Assembly (NCBI RefSeq): GCF_015209595.1
Contig: NZ_JADEYS010000022.1
Span: forward strand, 1 to 64,000
Length of the DNA: 64,000 nt
Direction of reading: 5' to 3'
Source of the DNA: Pontibacterium sinense
Lineage (GTDB): Bacteria > Pseudomonadota > Gammaproteobacteria > Pseudomonadales > Balneatricaceae
Part shown: piece by piece, positions 19,388 to 26,701 of the stretch
How the letters are laid out: every line of letters starts with the position of its first letter
Position numbering within the stretch: position 1 is the stretch's first letter
Program-made: the position numbers and the translations under genes
Notes under the pieces: generated by a model
Told to the model about the DNA's origin: nothing
The model's database searches: none
What the model saw: only the letters and a program-made list of their open reading frames with translations

Positions 19388-20209
19388 TCACTTTGACCAC
19401 AACGCGTGGAAGTGATGCACCGGACCATGTCCGCTGCCCACCGCTAGCGTATCCGCCGCCGCAATAGCATTAGAGATATAGTTTTTGGCCTGCTCTACCG
19501 CCTGATATGGCAGCTCACCCTTTGCCAACATTGCGGCAATGGCAGACCCTAATGTACATCCCGTACCGTGGGTATTTTGTGTGTTGATACGTTTAGTGTT
19601 CAGTGTGATGCACTGTTCACCGTCAAAATAAATATCGGGACTCTGATCTTCATCTTCCAGATGACCACCCTTGAGTAACACCGCTTTTGGCCCAAGCGCC
19701 TTCAGATCACGTGCCATCCGTTCCATTTCAACCAGATTCTTCGGTTCGTCGCATCCCAGAATGACAGCCGCTTCCGGTAAATTCGGTGTAATGATTGATG
19801 CCAGAGGGATAAGCTGATGAACCAAAGCATCAACCGCCTCTGCTTTCAGCAGCGCATCGCCACTTTTGGACAACATGACCGGATCGACCACCAGCTTGGT
19901 CTGCGGATACTGACGTAAGAAGTTAGCAACAGCGATAACCACATCAGCATCACCAAGCATGCCGGTTTTAACCACATCAACCCGAAGATCATCAAAAACC
20001 GTTGCCAGTTGATCGATAATAAAAGGAACGGGGACCCGATGGATGGCACGTACTTCGCGAGTATTCTGCGCGGTCAGCGCAGTAATCACCGAAGCACCGT
20101 ATACGCCGAGTGCGGAAAACGCTTTCAGATCGGCCTGTATGCCTGCACCGCCGCCAGAATCAGAACCGGCAATCGTCAGGGCAATAGGTATTTGGGCTGG
20201 ATTTGGCAT
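19388..20209 (-). CDS. thiD: hydroxymethylpyrimidine/phosphomethylpyrimidine kinase
   Basis: A 273-residue cytoplasmic ribokinase-fold enzyme that phosphorylates HMP and HMP-P to HMP-PP. Visible: [20 protein letters not shown] (substrate binding), [24 protein letters not shown] and the anion-hole motif [15 protein letters not shown]. Two ATGs compete (20215 and 20209); 20209 has the better spacing from GAGGGGG. It is the first gene of thiD-thiC and is preceded by a TPP riboswitch. thiD ahead of thiC is a less usual order. Confidence 0.96.
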   Translation of the reverse strand: MPNPAQIPIALTIAGSDSGGGAGIQADLKAFSALGVYGASVITALTAQNTREVRAIHRVPVPFIIDQLATVFDDLRVDVVKTGMLGDADVVIAVANFLRQYPQTKLVVDPVMLSKSGDALLKAEAVDALVHQLIPLASIITPNLPEAAVILGCDEPKNLVEMERMARDLKALGPKAVLLKGGHLEDEDQSPDIYFDGEQCITLNTKRINTQNTHGTGCTLGSAIAAMLAKGELPYQAVEQAKNYISNAIAAADTLAVGSGHGPVHHFHALWSK

Positions 20210-20289
20210 CAACATCCCCCTCTATGCTGTGAACCGAAGGTGATGATAAGGCCTGTCATAAGAATTTTTGTCGTCATTTCCAATCTCGA

Positions 20290-20368
20290 TTTCCTACGCC
20301 GGTTTTAACCGGTTCAGGTTCAGCGGGTTTACTCTCAGCCCCTGCACTGCGCACGGGCACCCCGACCA
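20290..20368 (-). ncRNA. TPP (THI element) riboswitch
   Basis: Read on the minus strand, the region carries the THI-box blocks in order: GGGGTGCCC, then GGGGCTGAGAG, then ACCCGCTGAACCTGA, a GGTT/AACC stem and GGCGTAGGAAA. This is the classic thiamine pyrophosphate aptamer. It lies about 80 bases before thiD. There is no obvious Rho-independent terminator between aptamer and gene, so control is probably at translation initiation (hiding the GAGGGGG site) or by Rho. Confidence 0.95.
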
Positions 20369-20383
20369 AGACAATAGTCTCCT

Positions 20384-20413
20384 AGTGTATGTGCGTCCCA
20401 CCGAGCTTGTCTA
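20384..20413 (-). promoter_or_regulatory. putative promoter of thiD-thiC
   Basis: On the minus strand TAGACA (20408-20413) and TACACT (20384-20389) are 18 bp apart, placing the transcript start a few bases before the riboswitch. The fit to consensus is moderate, but the position is right. Confidence 0.4.
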
Positions 20414-20668
20414 TCCATGTGAGTAGATTTCATGTCTTGCAGCGAAAAACACAGAGAAAATTAGGCGTTTTCCCATACCTCTATTCCAAATATGCCACCC
20501 AACCATTGGGTATATCACTCATCAGCGTCAACGGATCAAAACCACCCTGCACCTATATAGACAATAACGACCTGCCACTCTGAAACCTCTGCGTTAGAAC
20601 AACGACTACACCTTTAAATAACCAAACGACTTTAAACGCCACTCTCTTATATCGAAAAGTTTGATTCT

Positions 20669-20722
20669 TAGGAAAAATTAAGAATTTTTCCTATATCAAC
20701 CGAGGTACCTCCAAAGCATAAT
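20669..20722 (+). promoter_or_regulatory. activator-type promoter of the first GGA-rich RNA
   Basis: A perfect inverted repeat with 11-base arms (20669-20679 and 20683-20693; outer bases TAGGAA/TTCCTA) lies upstream of a CATAAT -10 box (20717-20722). The -35 position has no TTGACA-like hexamer, as expected of an activator-dependent promoter. The element AATTTTTCCTATAT sits 27 bp from the -10, exactly as in the promoter of the second RNA gene. Confidence 0.6.
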
Positions 20723-20728
20723 AAATCT

Positions 20729-20880
20729 CGTGGATCTCCTGTTCATGGAACGAATATATTGGATGGCATACACAAGCAGAATGGATTAGCAGGACGCTGA
20801 TGGCTGGAAGCCCAAGGATTAGCTGCATGGAATATGGACGCCAATGAAGGGCGCTTCGATGGATCGAAGCGCCCTTTTTC
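20729..20880 (+). ncRNA. candidate CsrA/RsmA-titrating small RNA, copy 1
   Basis: No protein gene fits here, but the strand has promoter, body and terminator of a small RNA of about 150 bases. It carries ten GGA triplets (first at 20732, last in the terminator loop). Several are in predicted hairpin loops: AGC-AGGAC-GCT (20788-20798) and GGCT-GGA-AGCC (20802-20812). Repeated GGA in loops is the signature of RsmY/RsmZ/CsrB-type RNAs, which bind and sequester the translational regulator CsrA/RsmA. The first 20 bases are nearly identical to those of the second RNA gene 288 bp downstream. No csrA is in the window. Confidence 0.75.
20847..20879 (+). terminator. terminator of RNA copy 1
   Basis: A perfect inverted repeat (20847-20860 with 20863-20876) with GGA at its tip, followed by TTTTT. 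A strong intrinsic terminator that also presents one more GGA in the loop, as seen in CsrB/RsmZ-type RNAs. Confidence 0.92.
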
Positions 20881-20966
20881 ATATCTGAACGATACAACCC
20901 CCCTGTATCACAACACATATTCTTTGCCATTTACCGAATACTACTTAAGTATAACCTCCTAAAAAT

Positions 20967-21010
20967 TAGGAATTTTTCCTATATATCCGCTCACTTCATA
21001 TCAGGATAAT
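20967..21010 (+). promoter_or_regulatory. activator-type promoter of the second GGA-rich RNA
   Basis: An inverted repeat TAGGAA-TTT-TTCCTA (20967-20981) lies upstream of a GATAAT -10 box (21005-21010), with no -35 hexamer. The element AATTTTTCCTATAT is identical to that before copy 1 and at the same 27-bp distance from the -10. The regions between differ, so conservation is limited to these functional parts. Confidence 0.6.
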
Positions 21011-21016
21011 GCGTCT

Positions 21017-21203
21017 TGTGGATCTCCTGTTCATGGAATGAATAACAAGGAAGGCCAAGGCAAGCGGAAGGGAAGGCAGGAAGCCGCGGCAGGAAGCCAA
21101 TATCACACAGCAACGGTCACCGTTGGCTATGTGGTACACCGCACGGAAAATGGAAGCCAACGAGGGGGCGTCTCAAAGGAACTGAGCGCCCCCTTTTCTT
21201 TTT
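21017..21203 (+). ncRNA. candidate CsrA/RsmA-titrating small RNA, copy 2
   Basis: A second RNA of about 185 bases with ten GGA triplets between 21020 and 21180. It has two adjacent identical stem-loops, GGC-AGGAA-GCC (21075-21085 and 21088-21098), each exposing AGGA in the loop, the preferred CsrA site. A longer stem (21124-21128 with 21155-21159) holds two more GGAs. The 5' end (GGATCTCCTGTTCATGGAA) is shared with copy 1, but the bodies differ, so this is an old duplication or two RNAs under the same control. It ends in an intrinsic terminator. Confidence 0.75.
21164..21203 (+). terminator. terminator of RNA copy 2
   Basis: The stem GGGGGCG-CTCA with one bulged T (21164-21175) pairs with TGAGCGCCCCC (21083+100 to 21193); the loop AAGGAAC carries a GGA. 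TTTTCTTTTT follows. Confidence 0.9.
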
Positions 21204-21250
21204 CGCAGACGGGTATCACCCTCCCCTAAAAATAACATCCACCTTTCAAT

Positions 21251-22180
21251 TCAGATCAGATCGTTTGCGCCCAGCGAAAACATGGCTATCGCCAATAGCA
21301 TCAATGCAGAAGCAGAGAACCGTTGCACAAAAACGCGCTTTGCCGGCATTTTTTCAGCGTAACGGAACCCCACCCACGTTAAGAACACTCCTAGAAAAAT
21401 CGACAGCAATCCGCGACTCGACTGCACGATTCCCCCAAACACCACGCCAATTTCCGCAAAGCAGGCAAACAGGCACATCATTGCCAGCAACCAGGTCAGT
21501 GCTGAGGGTGTGCTTTGCAACAATAGATGTTTCTCTTTGATACGAGGATATAACAGTAGACTGGCGACAGCGCAGATCAGGTAACAGAGACACACCCCAA
21601 CCGCTGCCGCATGGATCAACGGCAACTGCTCGAAGCTTCGCATGGTGTAAAGTACTGACAGATCGGACAAAGAATAGCCTACACAGGCCATCACAACCCA
21701 AAACAATGCACGTCCGTGGATGCGCCCTCCACTGGCACTCAACCAGACAGCGCACACAGCGCACAGTGCCACTGCCAGCCACTGGATAAGCTCATAACTG
21801 TCACCAAACCAGAGCAGGCCAATCAGCGCCAGCACCAACACCTTGAGTCCCAGCAAGGGGCTCACGCGTGAGGCTTCAGAGGCTCTGATCGCCTGAAACA
21901 GGGAGATCTGACCTACCCCGTAAAACAGGGCGGTAAACAACAAAGGCGTAGCATAGTTGCCGACGTTCAACAGTTCCGGATGCCATAGGAATGGCAGTAT
22001 CAGCAGAGAGATACCACCCAGCACCAGATGCATCAGCACCAGCAAGGTCAGAGGTGTCGCCTTGTGCTGACAAATAAACTGGGCGGAATAGACATAGGAC
22101 ACGGACTGCATCAGTGCAGCCGCAAAACCAAAGAGAACGCCAGTAAGCATGACAGGTCCAAAGAAACAAAGAAGCCGCAT
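21251..22180 (-). CDS. DMT superfamily (EamA-like) permease
   Basis: A 309-residue inner-membrane protein with about ten hydrophobic segments in two repeats of five, the layout of drug/metabolite transporters. The pattern is weak compared with classical EamA proteins and the substrate is unknown. I chose ATG 22180, which has GGAGG eight bases upstream; a longer frame would overlap the glycosyltransferase gene. It follows that gene by 53 bp. The set glycosyltransferase, permease and PAP2 phosphatase suggests a lipid-linked or envelope glycan pathway. Confidence 0.75.
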   Translation of the reverse strand: MRLLCFFGPVMLTGVLFGFAAALMQSVSYVYSAQFICQHKATPLTLLVLMHLVLGGISLLILPFLWHPELLNVGNYATPLLFTALFYGVGQISLFQAIRASEASRVSPLLGLKVLVLALIGLLWFGDSYELIQWLAVALCAVCAVWLSASGGRIHGRALFWVVMACVGYSLSDLSVLYTMRSFEQLPLIHAAAVGVCLCYLICAVASLLLYPRIKEKHLLLQSTPSALTWLLAMMCLFACFAEIGVVFGGIVQSSRGLLSIFLGVFLTWVGFRYAEKMPAKRVFVQRFSASALMLLAIAMFSLGANDLI

Positions 22181-22233
22181 TGTGCCAGCCTCCGCAGAGA
22201 AGGGACAACTGACGTTTGCCAGAACAGGGGCTT

Positions 22234-23262
22234 TCAGGCGCGGGGGACATCCTGCTGCCACAGCCGTTTGGTTAGCTCATCCGGACTCTCACAACAGTTG
22301 TTCGCGATCCAGGCTGCTAAGCGACTAGCCACATCCGGAATTACACGGGGCTCAGGCTGCTCCAGCTCCAACCAGTCGAGCAGCAGTGACTCATCGTAAT
22401 CTTTAGCGATCGTTGCCAACCCCAGCTTTTCCAGTACATGTGCATTGGATAGCTGTTCAAACTGCCCTTTGATCGGCATGGAAAACACTTTTTTACCGCA
22501 CTGCAGTGCTTCGCTGATCAGACCAAATCCACAATGGGTGACCACACCGGAACAGCTGGACAGGTCCTGCTGAAAACCTTCTCGGGAAAACGGCATAAAA
22601 TAGAGATTTCCGCGCTGATATGGCTCATCGATACCACAGTAGATATAGAAGCGATGATCTTCGAATACAGAGAAACGTGCTTCCAGTTCCTGAAGCGGAT
22701 TCAGCGGTAGATAAACCAACACTTTATCCGTTTCCAGCGTAGGCTCAAATAGCGGCGGTTGTATCAACGGAGGCAATACAGGGTAGTCAAAATGGTGCCA
22801 ATGCACACCAATCGCAGTGTCGACAGGTGCAAACAACTGAATCAAGCGAGACAACAGCTGATAGTTGTGACCCGGTATGGGGTAGCACAACGCATATTGA
22901 TGGGCGATTCCGACACAAGGCACCTTCTGACGTTTCGCCGCCCAGGCCGTCACCGGCTCAAAATCAGTGATCACCCGATCATACCCAGACAGATCCAGCT
23001 CCGCTGCGTCTCTCCAACAACGTAACGGATTGTTGTTACGCAATGTCTCCAGTATCTTCACCCGCCCATCACGCTGCACAAACGTCAGCCCCTGACGGGT
23101 CTGGTAATCACCAAACGGCTCCATGTTAAAAAGCTGATCTTCTGACCTGCCACTGAATAGGTAATCCACTTCAACGCCAGCGCGTTCTAACGCAGGCGCC
23201 ATCACCCGAGCACGGGTAATATGGCCGTTTCCCGTCGCCTGAACACCATAAAGTACACGCAT
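22234..23262 (-). CDS. MJ1255/VC2487-like glycosyltransferase
   Basis: A 342-residue GT-B-fold protein. The N-terminus MRVLYGVQATGNGHITRARV and the C-terminal HCGFGLISEALQCGKKVFSMP are typical of the MJ1255/VC2487 family, related to UDP-glucuronosyl and MurG-like transferases. The glycine- and glutamate-containing donor site (GFGLISEALQ) is intact. Donor and acceptor are unknown. No signal peptide, so it acts in the cytoplasm or at the inner face of the membrane. It is followed by a DMT permease and preceded 20 bp upstream by a PAP2 phosphatase gene on the same strand. Confidence 0.82.
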   Translation of the reverse strand: MRVLYGVQATGNGHITRARVMAPALERAGVEVDYLFSGRSEDQLFNMEPFGDYQTRQGLTFVQRDGRVKILETLRNNNPLRCWRDAAELDLSGYDRVITDFEPVTAWAAKRQKVPCVGIAHQYALCYPIPGHNYQLLSRLIQLFAPVDTAIGVHWHHFDYPVLPPLIQPPLFEPTLETDKVLVYLPLNPLQELEARFSVFEDHRFYIYCGIDEPYQRGNLYFMPFSREGFQQDLSSCSGVVTHCGFGLISEALQCGKKVFSMPIKGQFEQLSNAHVLEKLGLATIAKDYDESLLLDWLELEQPEPRVIPDVASRLAAWIANNCCESPDELTKRLWQQDVPRA

Positions 23263-23282
23263 ATATTCAACGTCCGTAGGAT

Positions 23283-23810
23283 CTATAGTGCGTAAACATT
23301 CAGTGCCACGGTGGCAATAGAAGTACCTAATATCGCACCGGCGGCAATATCCGTTGGATAATGCACCCCCAACATCACGCGGGAGAGCCCGATCAGCACC
23401 GCGATGCTGTAGCTTAATTCGAGCATGGATGGGTAGAAATGGCTCAGGACAGTCGCAAACACAAACGCCGCTGCCGCGTGACCCGATGGGAAACTGAATT
23501 TGTCAGAAGGGACAATGAATGCATCAAAATTATCAAAGCGGTCACAAGGACGATCACGCTTGATGGTGTTCTTCAGAAGCAGGTAAAGGGGCAATTCCAG
23601 CGCAAATGCTAACAGGCCAGCAAGCAGGAAATGTTCCCCGTCCCGGACCTCAAACATCGCCAGCGACAGACCTAAGGCCAGATATAAACCACCGTCGCCC
23701 AGACGGGAGATCATACGGCTACACGTCGCCAAACGAGGCATGTGCGTAAAGCCATGGCACCAGTAAAAAGCCACGGCATCGTAGCTGGTAATCTTGCGCA
23801 GGGTATTCAT
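23283..23810 (-). CDS. PAP2 family membrane phosphatase
   Basis: A 175-residue inner-membrane protein with the three PAP2 motifs: KNTIKRDRP (K-X6-RP), PSGH, and SRVMLGVHYPTD (SR-X5-H-X3-D). The catalytic histidines and arginine are present. Several membrane segments surround them, so it should remove phosphate from lipid-like pyrophosphates or phosphatidate at the periplasmic face. ATG 23810 is preferred over a TTG at 23822. It stands just before the glycosyltransferase gene, consistent with recycling a polyprenyl carrier. Confidence 0.88.
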   Translation of the reverse strand: MNTLRKITSYDAVAFYWCHGFTHMPRLATCSRMISRLGDGGLYLALGLSLAMFEVRDGEHFLLAGLLAFALELPLYLLLKNTIKRDRPCDRFDNFDAFIVPSDKFSFPSGHAAAAFVFATVLSHFYPSMLELSYSIAVLIGLSRVMLGVHYPTDIAAGAILGTSIATVALNVYAL

Positions 23811-23897
23811 AGCTGCCACCAAATCTCACACTGGATGTTTAGCGTGCAGTTTGGTTGGGGCAGGTGACAGTCCTATGAATCCCTTTTGACGCTTTAA

Positions 23898-24803
23898 TTA
23901 CAGGTTATTCAACAACCACTTAGCGGCTATATCGACCAACTTATCAGTCCGTAACCACGGCACCATATGGCCTGTCTGTTCCATGACCAACAGCTCAAAA
24001 GGGTGCTCACACTGTTCCACAACACGTTTTGTGTACGCAAGCGGCAGGACCTCATCCCGATCACCATGGATAATGGCACTCTTGAACGGGTAACGCTGTT
24101 TCAGCACGTTACAGTGACAGGAGAACGCACTCGACAAGGTCTTTAAGGGGTAATCAAATACCACCAGAGGATCCCGGTTGATCTCTTCCCCTGCAGGATG
24201 ACTGGCCAACAACATCTTAAAGTCGACGAACAGGCGCAGTGGCGCTTTCATATAGGGAAAGAAAAAGGCGCTGGCATGGGTCCACTGCCAACCCATTTCG
24301 TGTAGAAAATCCGGTGCGATATCAGGTAGCAATAATGTGCCACACAACACGGCTTCGATTCGCTCATCCTGCTCGGCCGCAGCAACACCCAGCAGCGCAC
24401 CGATAGAATAACCAAAGATAGAGAACGGGCCGGTAAAACGCTGCTGCAAGTGATCCAGAACCATGGATACTGCAAAGTTCACCTGCTCAACGGTATAAAG
24501 CCCACGAGGACCACCGGAGTATCCGTGACCTGGCAGATCAATAGCCACCACGTTAAAACCACGCTCACTGAGTTTGCCCAGCATTTCGGCATAGAGTTCC
24601 GAATACGTGCCGATACCGGGCAAGAACAACACCGTCGGTGCCGCTACATCGTACTCGTACAGCTCACAGTGCAACGCATCTTTACCCAGCTGAAACGCCT
24701 GACGTTTCTCTAACCAGGGGCCTATCTGAAGCTTTTCCCGCAGGCGCTCGCGGCTGGGTAAGCCTTCCTGCGTCATCGCTGCATGACTGACATGTACATT
24801 CAT
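23898..24803 (-). CDS. alpha/beta hydrolase (monoacylglycerol lipase-like)
   Basis: A 301-residue serine hydrolase. LFLPGIGTYSELYAEML carries the oxyanion region, DLPGHGYSGGPRG follows, and the nucleophile is in GYSIGALLG (G-X-S-X-G). The acid is probably in IIHGDRDEVLPLAY and the histidine in QTGHMVPW. No signal peptide. It begins 9 bp after mutM on the same strand, so the two are probably co-transcribed. The substrate is unknown. Confidence 0.85.
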   Translation of the reverse strand: MNVHVSHAAMTQEGLPSRERLREKLQIGPWLEKRQAFQLGKDALHCELYEYDVAAPTVLFLPGIGTYSELYAEMLGKLSERGFNVVAIDLPGHGYSGGPRGLYTVEQVNFAVSMVLDHLQQRFTGPFSIFGYSIGALLGVAAAEQDERIEAVLCGTLLLPDIAPDFLHEMGWQWTHASAFFFPYMKAPLRLFVDFKMLLASHPAGEEINRDPLVVFDYPLKTLSSAFSCHCNVLKQRYPFKSAIIHGDRDEVLPLAYTKRVVEQCEHPFELLVMEQTGHMVPWLRTDKLVDIAAKWLLNNL

Positions 24804-24812
24804 ATTGAATAC

Positions 24813-25625
24813 CTACCGCTGGCAGTGGCTACAGTAAACCGTAGACCTCTGGCCAAGGCGAATCTCCTTTAATGGTTGTTTACAACTCACACAAGGCGCG
24901 CCCGCACGGCCGTATACGTTCAGTTGCTGCTTAAAATAACCTGGTTTTCCATCACCGCCGACAAAATCCTTCAGGGTGGTTCCGCCCTGCTCAATTGCAG
25001 CGGCTAACACCCGTTTAATCTCATACACAAAACGGTTCATGCGTGCCGCAGAGATCTTACCTGCAGCGCGTTTGGGGTGAATCCCTGCCGCAAACAGTGC
25101 TTCGTTGGCATAGATATTCCCTACCCCTACGACCACTTTGCTGTCCATGATGAACGTTTTTATCACCGTTTTTCGCCCTTTTGCCCTATCCAGAAGGTAC
25201 TGATCGTCAAACTCGTCGCTTAACGGCTCAGGCCCCAAATGGGCGAGTAGCTCATGAACCTCATCCGCATCCTGCCAGAGAACCGCACCAAAGCGACGCG
25301 GATCAGTCAAACGTAAGGCTTTTCCATCGGTCAGGCACAGATCCACATGATCATGTTTGCCCGGCTCTTTACTACGTTCGACAACCCGCAGACTACCTGA
25401 CATCCCCAGATGTACCAGAAGATGTCCGCAATCAAATTGAATCAACAGGTATTTGCCCCGACGACTGACCGCTTCAACGGTTTTACCCGGTAACAACGCA
25501 GCGAGTGATTCAGGGACAGGCCAGCGTAATTTAGGCTGACGGACATCAAAGAGGGCAACTGTACGCCCAACAACATGGGGTTCGATACCACGACGGGTGG
25601 TTTCTACTTCGGGTAACTCGGGCAT
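24813..25625 (-). CDS. mutM: formamidopyrimidine-DNA glycosylase
   Basis: A 270-residue base-excision repair enzyme that removes 8-oxoguanine and formamidopyrimidines and cuts the abasic site. The catalytic N-terminus [13 protein letters not shown] is intact, with K in RGKYLLIQF, the helix-two-turn-helix region [13 protein letters not shown] and the C-terminal zinc finger CVSC-X16-CSHC. The last residues QR match the family end. Full length. It leads a short operon with the alpha/beta hydrolase. Confidence 0.97.
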   Translation of the reverse strand: MPELPEVETTRRGIEPHVVGRTVALFDVRQPKLRWPVPESLAALLPGKTVEAVSRRGKYLLIQFDCGHLLVHLGMSGSLRVVERSKEPGKHDHVDLCLTDGKALRLTDPRRFGAVLWQDADEVHELLAHLGPEPLSDEFDDQYLLDRAKGRKTVIKTFIMDSKVVVGVGNIYANEALFAAGIHPKRAAGKISAARMNRFVYEIKRVLAAAIEQGGTTLKDFVGGDGKPGYFKQQLNVYGRAGAPCVSCKQPLKEIRLGQRSTVYCSHCQR

Positions 25626-25680
25626 GATGGATCAGGAAATGAACAATGGCCGAACATCATACCTGATCTGCCTGCTGCCG

Positions 25681-26559
25681 TCAGTGACGGCGCAGGACCA
25701 AGTAAATCCCCAGAACAGTCAGCGCAATAGCGCCGATCCCCATCAGGTTTAATTGCTCATCAAACAACAACCAGGCTTCGATAGCCGTCAGCGGTGGTAC
25801 CAGATAGAAGTAACTGGCCACCTTCGCCGCCTCCCCTTCACGGATCATCAGCATCAATAGCAAGATCGCACTGACTGAAAGGCCAAACACCATCCACAAC
25901 AGCGCACCTATCAGCTCAGGCTGCCAGTTGATTTCGCCTGTCTCAAACGTAAATGCAACAACCGCCATCGCAATCGCGGTCATCAGATACTGGTAAAACG
26001 AGCCAGTGAACAGATCCGTTCCACTACCAAAACGTTTCTGATACAACGTACCGACCGAAATCGCCACCAATGCCGCTACCGCTGCAATCATCGATGCCGT
26101 ATCAATCGTAAACTGACCGCCACCTTCCCCTGACAACAACACCAGCGCCACACCCACAAATCCGATCAGTAGTCCCAACCACTGGACCGGTCGCAGGCTA
26201 TCCCCCATCAGCTGCCAGCTCATCAGCGCCGTGAGTAGCGGTTGCAGGCCCATGATGATAGCGGTCACGCCTGCGGGTAATCCCCACTCAATCGCGGCAA
26301 ATACCCCTCCGAGGTAAACCGCATGTACCAGAAATCCCGTCACCATCTGATGCATGGCCTGCACAGGAGAAGGCCACTTCGCTTTCAGAATCAATGCCAA
26401 TGCACCAAACGCCACCAGTGTCATTAACATACGAATTAACAGGACATGAAACGGCTCGATATAAGGAGACGCATACTTGGCACCAATAAACCCGGTACTC
26501 CAAAGTACAACGAAAAGGAACGGTACAGCCTGTACCCAACGTTTATGCAAGTGTCCCAT
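25681..26559 (-). CDS. EamA family transporter
   Basis: A 292-residue inner-membrane protein with ten hydrophobic segments and clear EamA repeats (LWSTGFIGAKYASPYIEPF; AAIEWGLPAGVTAIIMGLQP; FYLVPPLTAIEAWLLFDEQL). ATG 26559 is preferred over a TTG at 26580. It is divergent from a MocR-type regulator with an inverted repeat between them. In many bacteria such pairs control export or import of an amino acid or vitamin-B6-like compound; the substrate here is unknown. Confidence 0.9.
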   Translation of the reverse strand: MGHLHKRWVQAVPFLFVVLWSTGFIGAKYASPYIEPFHVLLIRMLMTLVAFGALALILKAKWPSPVQAMHQMVTGFLVHAVYLGGVFAAIEWGLPAGVTAIIMGLQPLLTALMSWQLMGDSLRPVQWLGLLIGFVGVALVLLSGEGGGQFTIDTASMIAAVAALVAISVGTLYQKRFGSGTDLFTGSFYQYLMTAIAMAVVAFTFETGEINWQPELIGALLWMVFGLSVSAILLLMLMIREGEAAKVASYFYLVPPLTAIEAWLLFDEQLNLMGIGAIALTVLGIYLVLRRH

Positions 26560-26643
26560 CTGCCTATCCCAGTCAATCAAATGTGATTTGAAACGGTACG
26601 ATCAGTGGCCATCATGAAAAAGGCACAGCACCATGCTAAATAT

Positions 26644-26701
26644 ATGGGTACAGAGACAAATATATTTCAATTTGTGCGCAGCAATGGCTTACTGTACCCA
26701 T
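26644..26701. promoter_or_regulatory. putative MocR operator, two half-sites
   Basis: ATGGGTACAG (26644-26653) and its exact complement CTGTACCCAT (26692-26701) face each other across 38 bp in the gap between the EamA and MocR genes. The right copy overlaps the MocR start codon (26700). Paired, widely spaced GTAC-containing sites are typical of dimeric MocR regulators. Binding would repress the regulator's own gene and control the transporter. Confidence 0.6.

Noticed and set aside
20389-20583. A 64-codon open frame between the riboswitch and RNA copy 1
   Set aside because: No ribosome-binding site, no family pattern, and it overlaps the thiD promoter region.
20660-21205. The two GGA-rich units as a CRISPR array or mobile repeat
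   Set aside because: Only promoter blocks and 5' ends are shared, there are no regular repeats or spacers, and each unit has its own terminator.
21038-21229. A 63-codon open frame over RNA copy 2
   Set aside because: Its low-complexity G/K/R/E content comes from the repeated GGA motifs, and it runs through the terminator. The RNA reading explains the sequence better.
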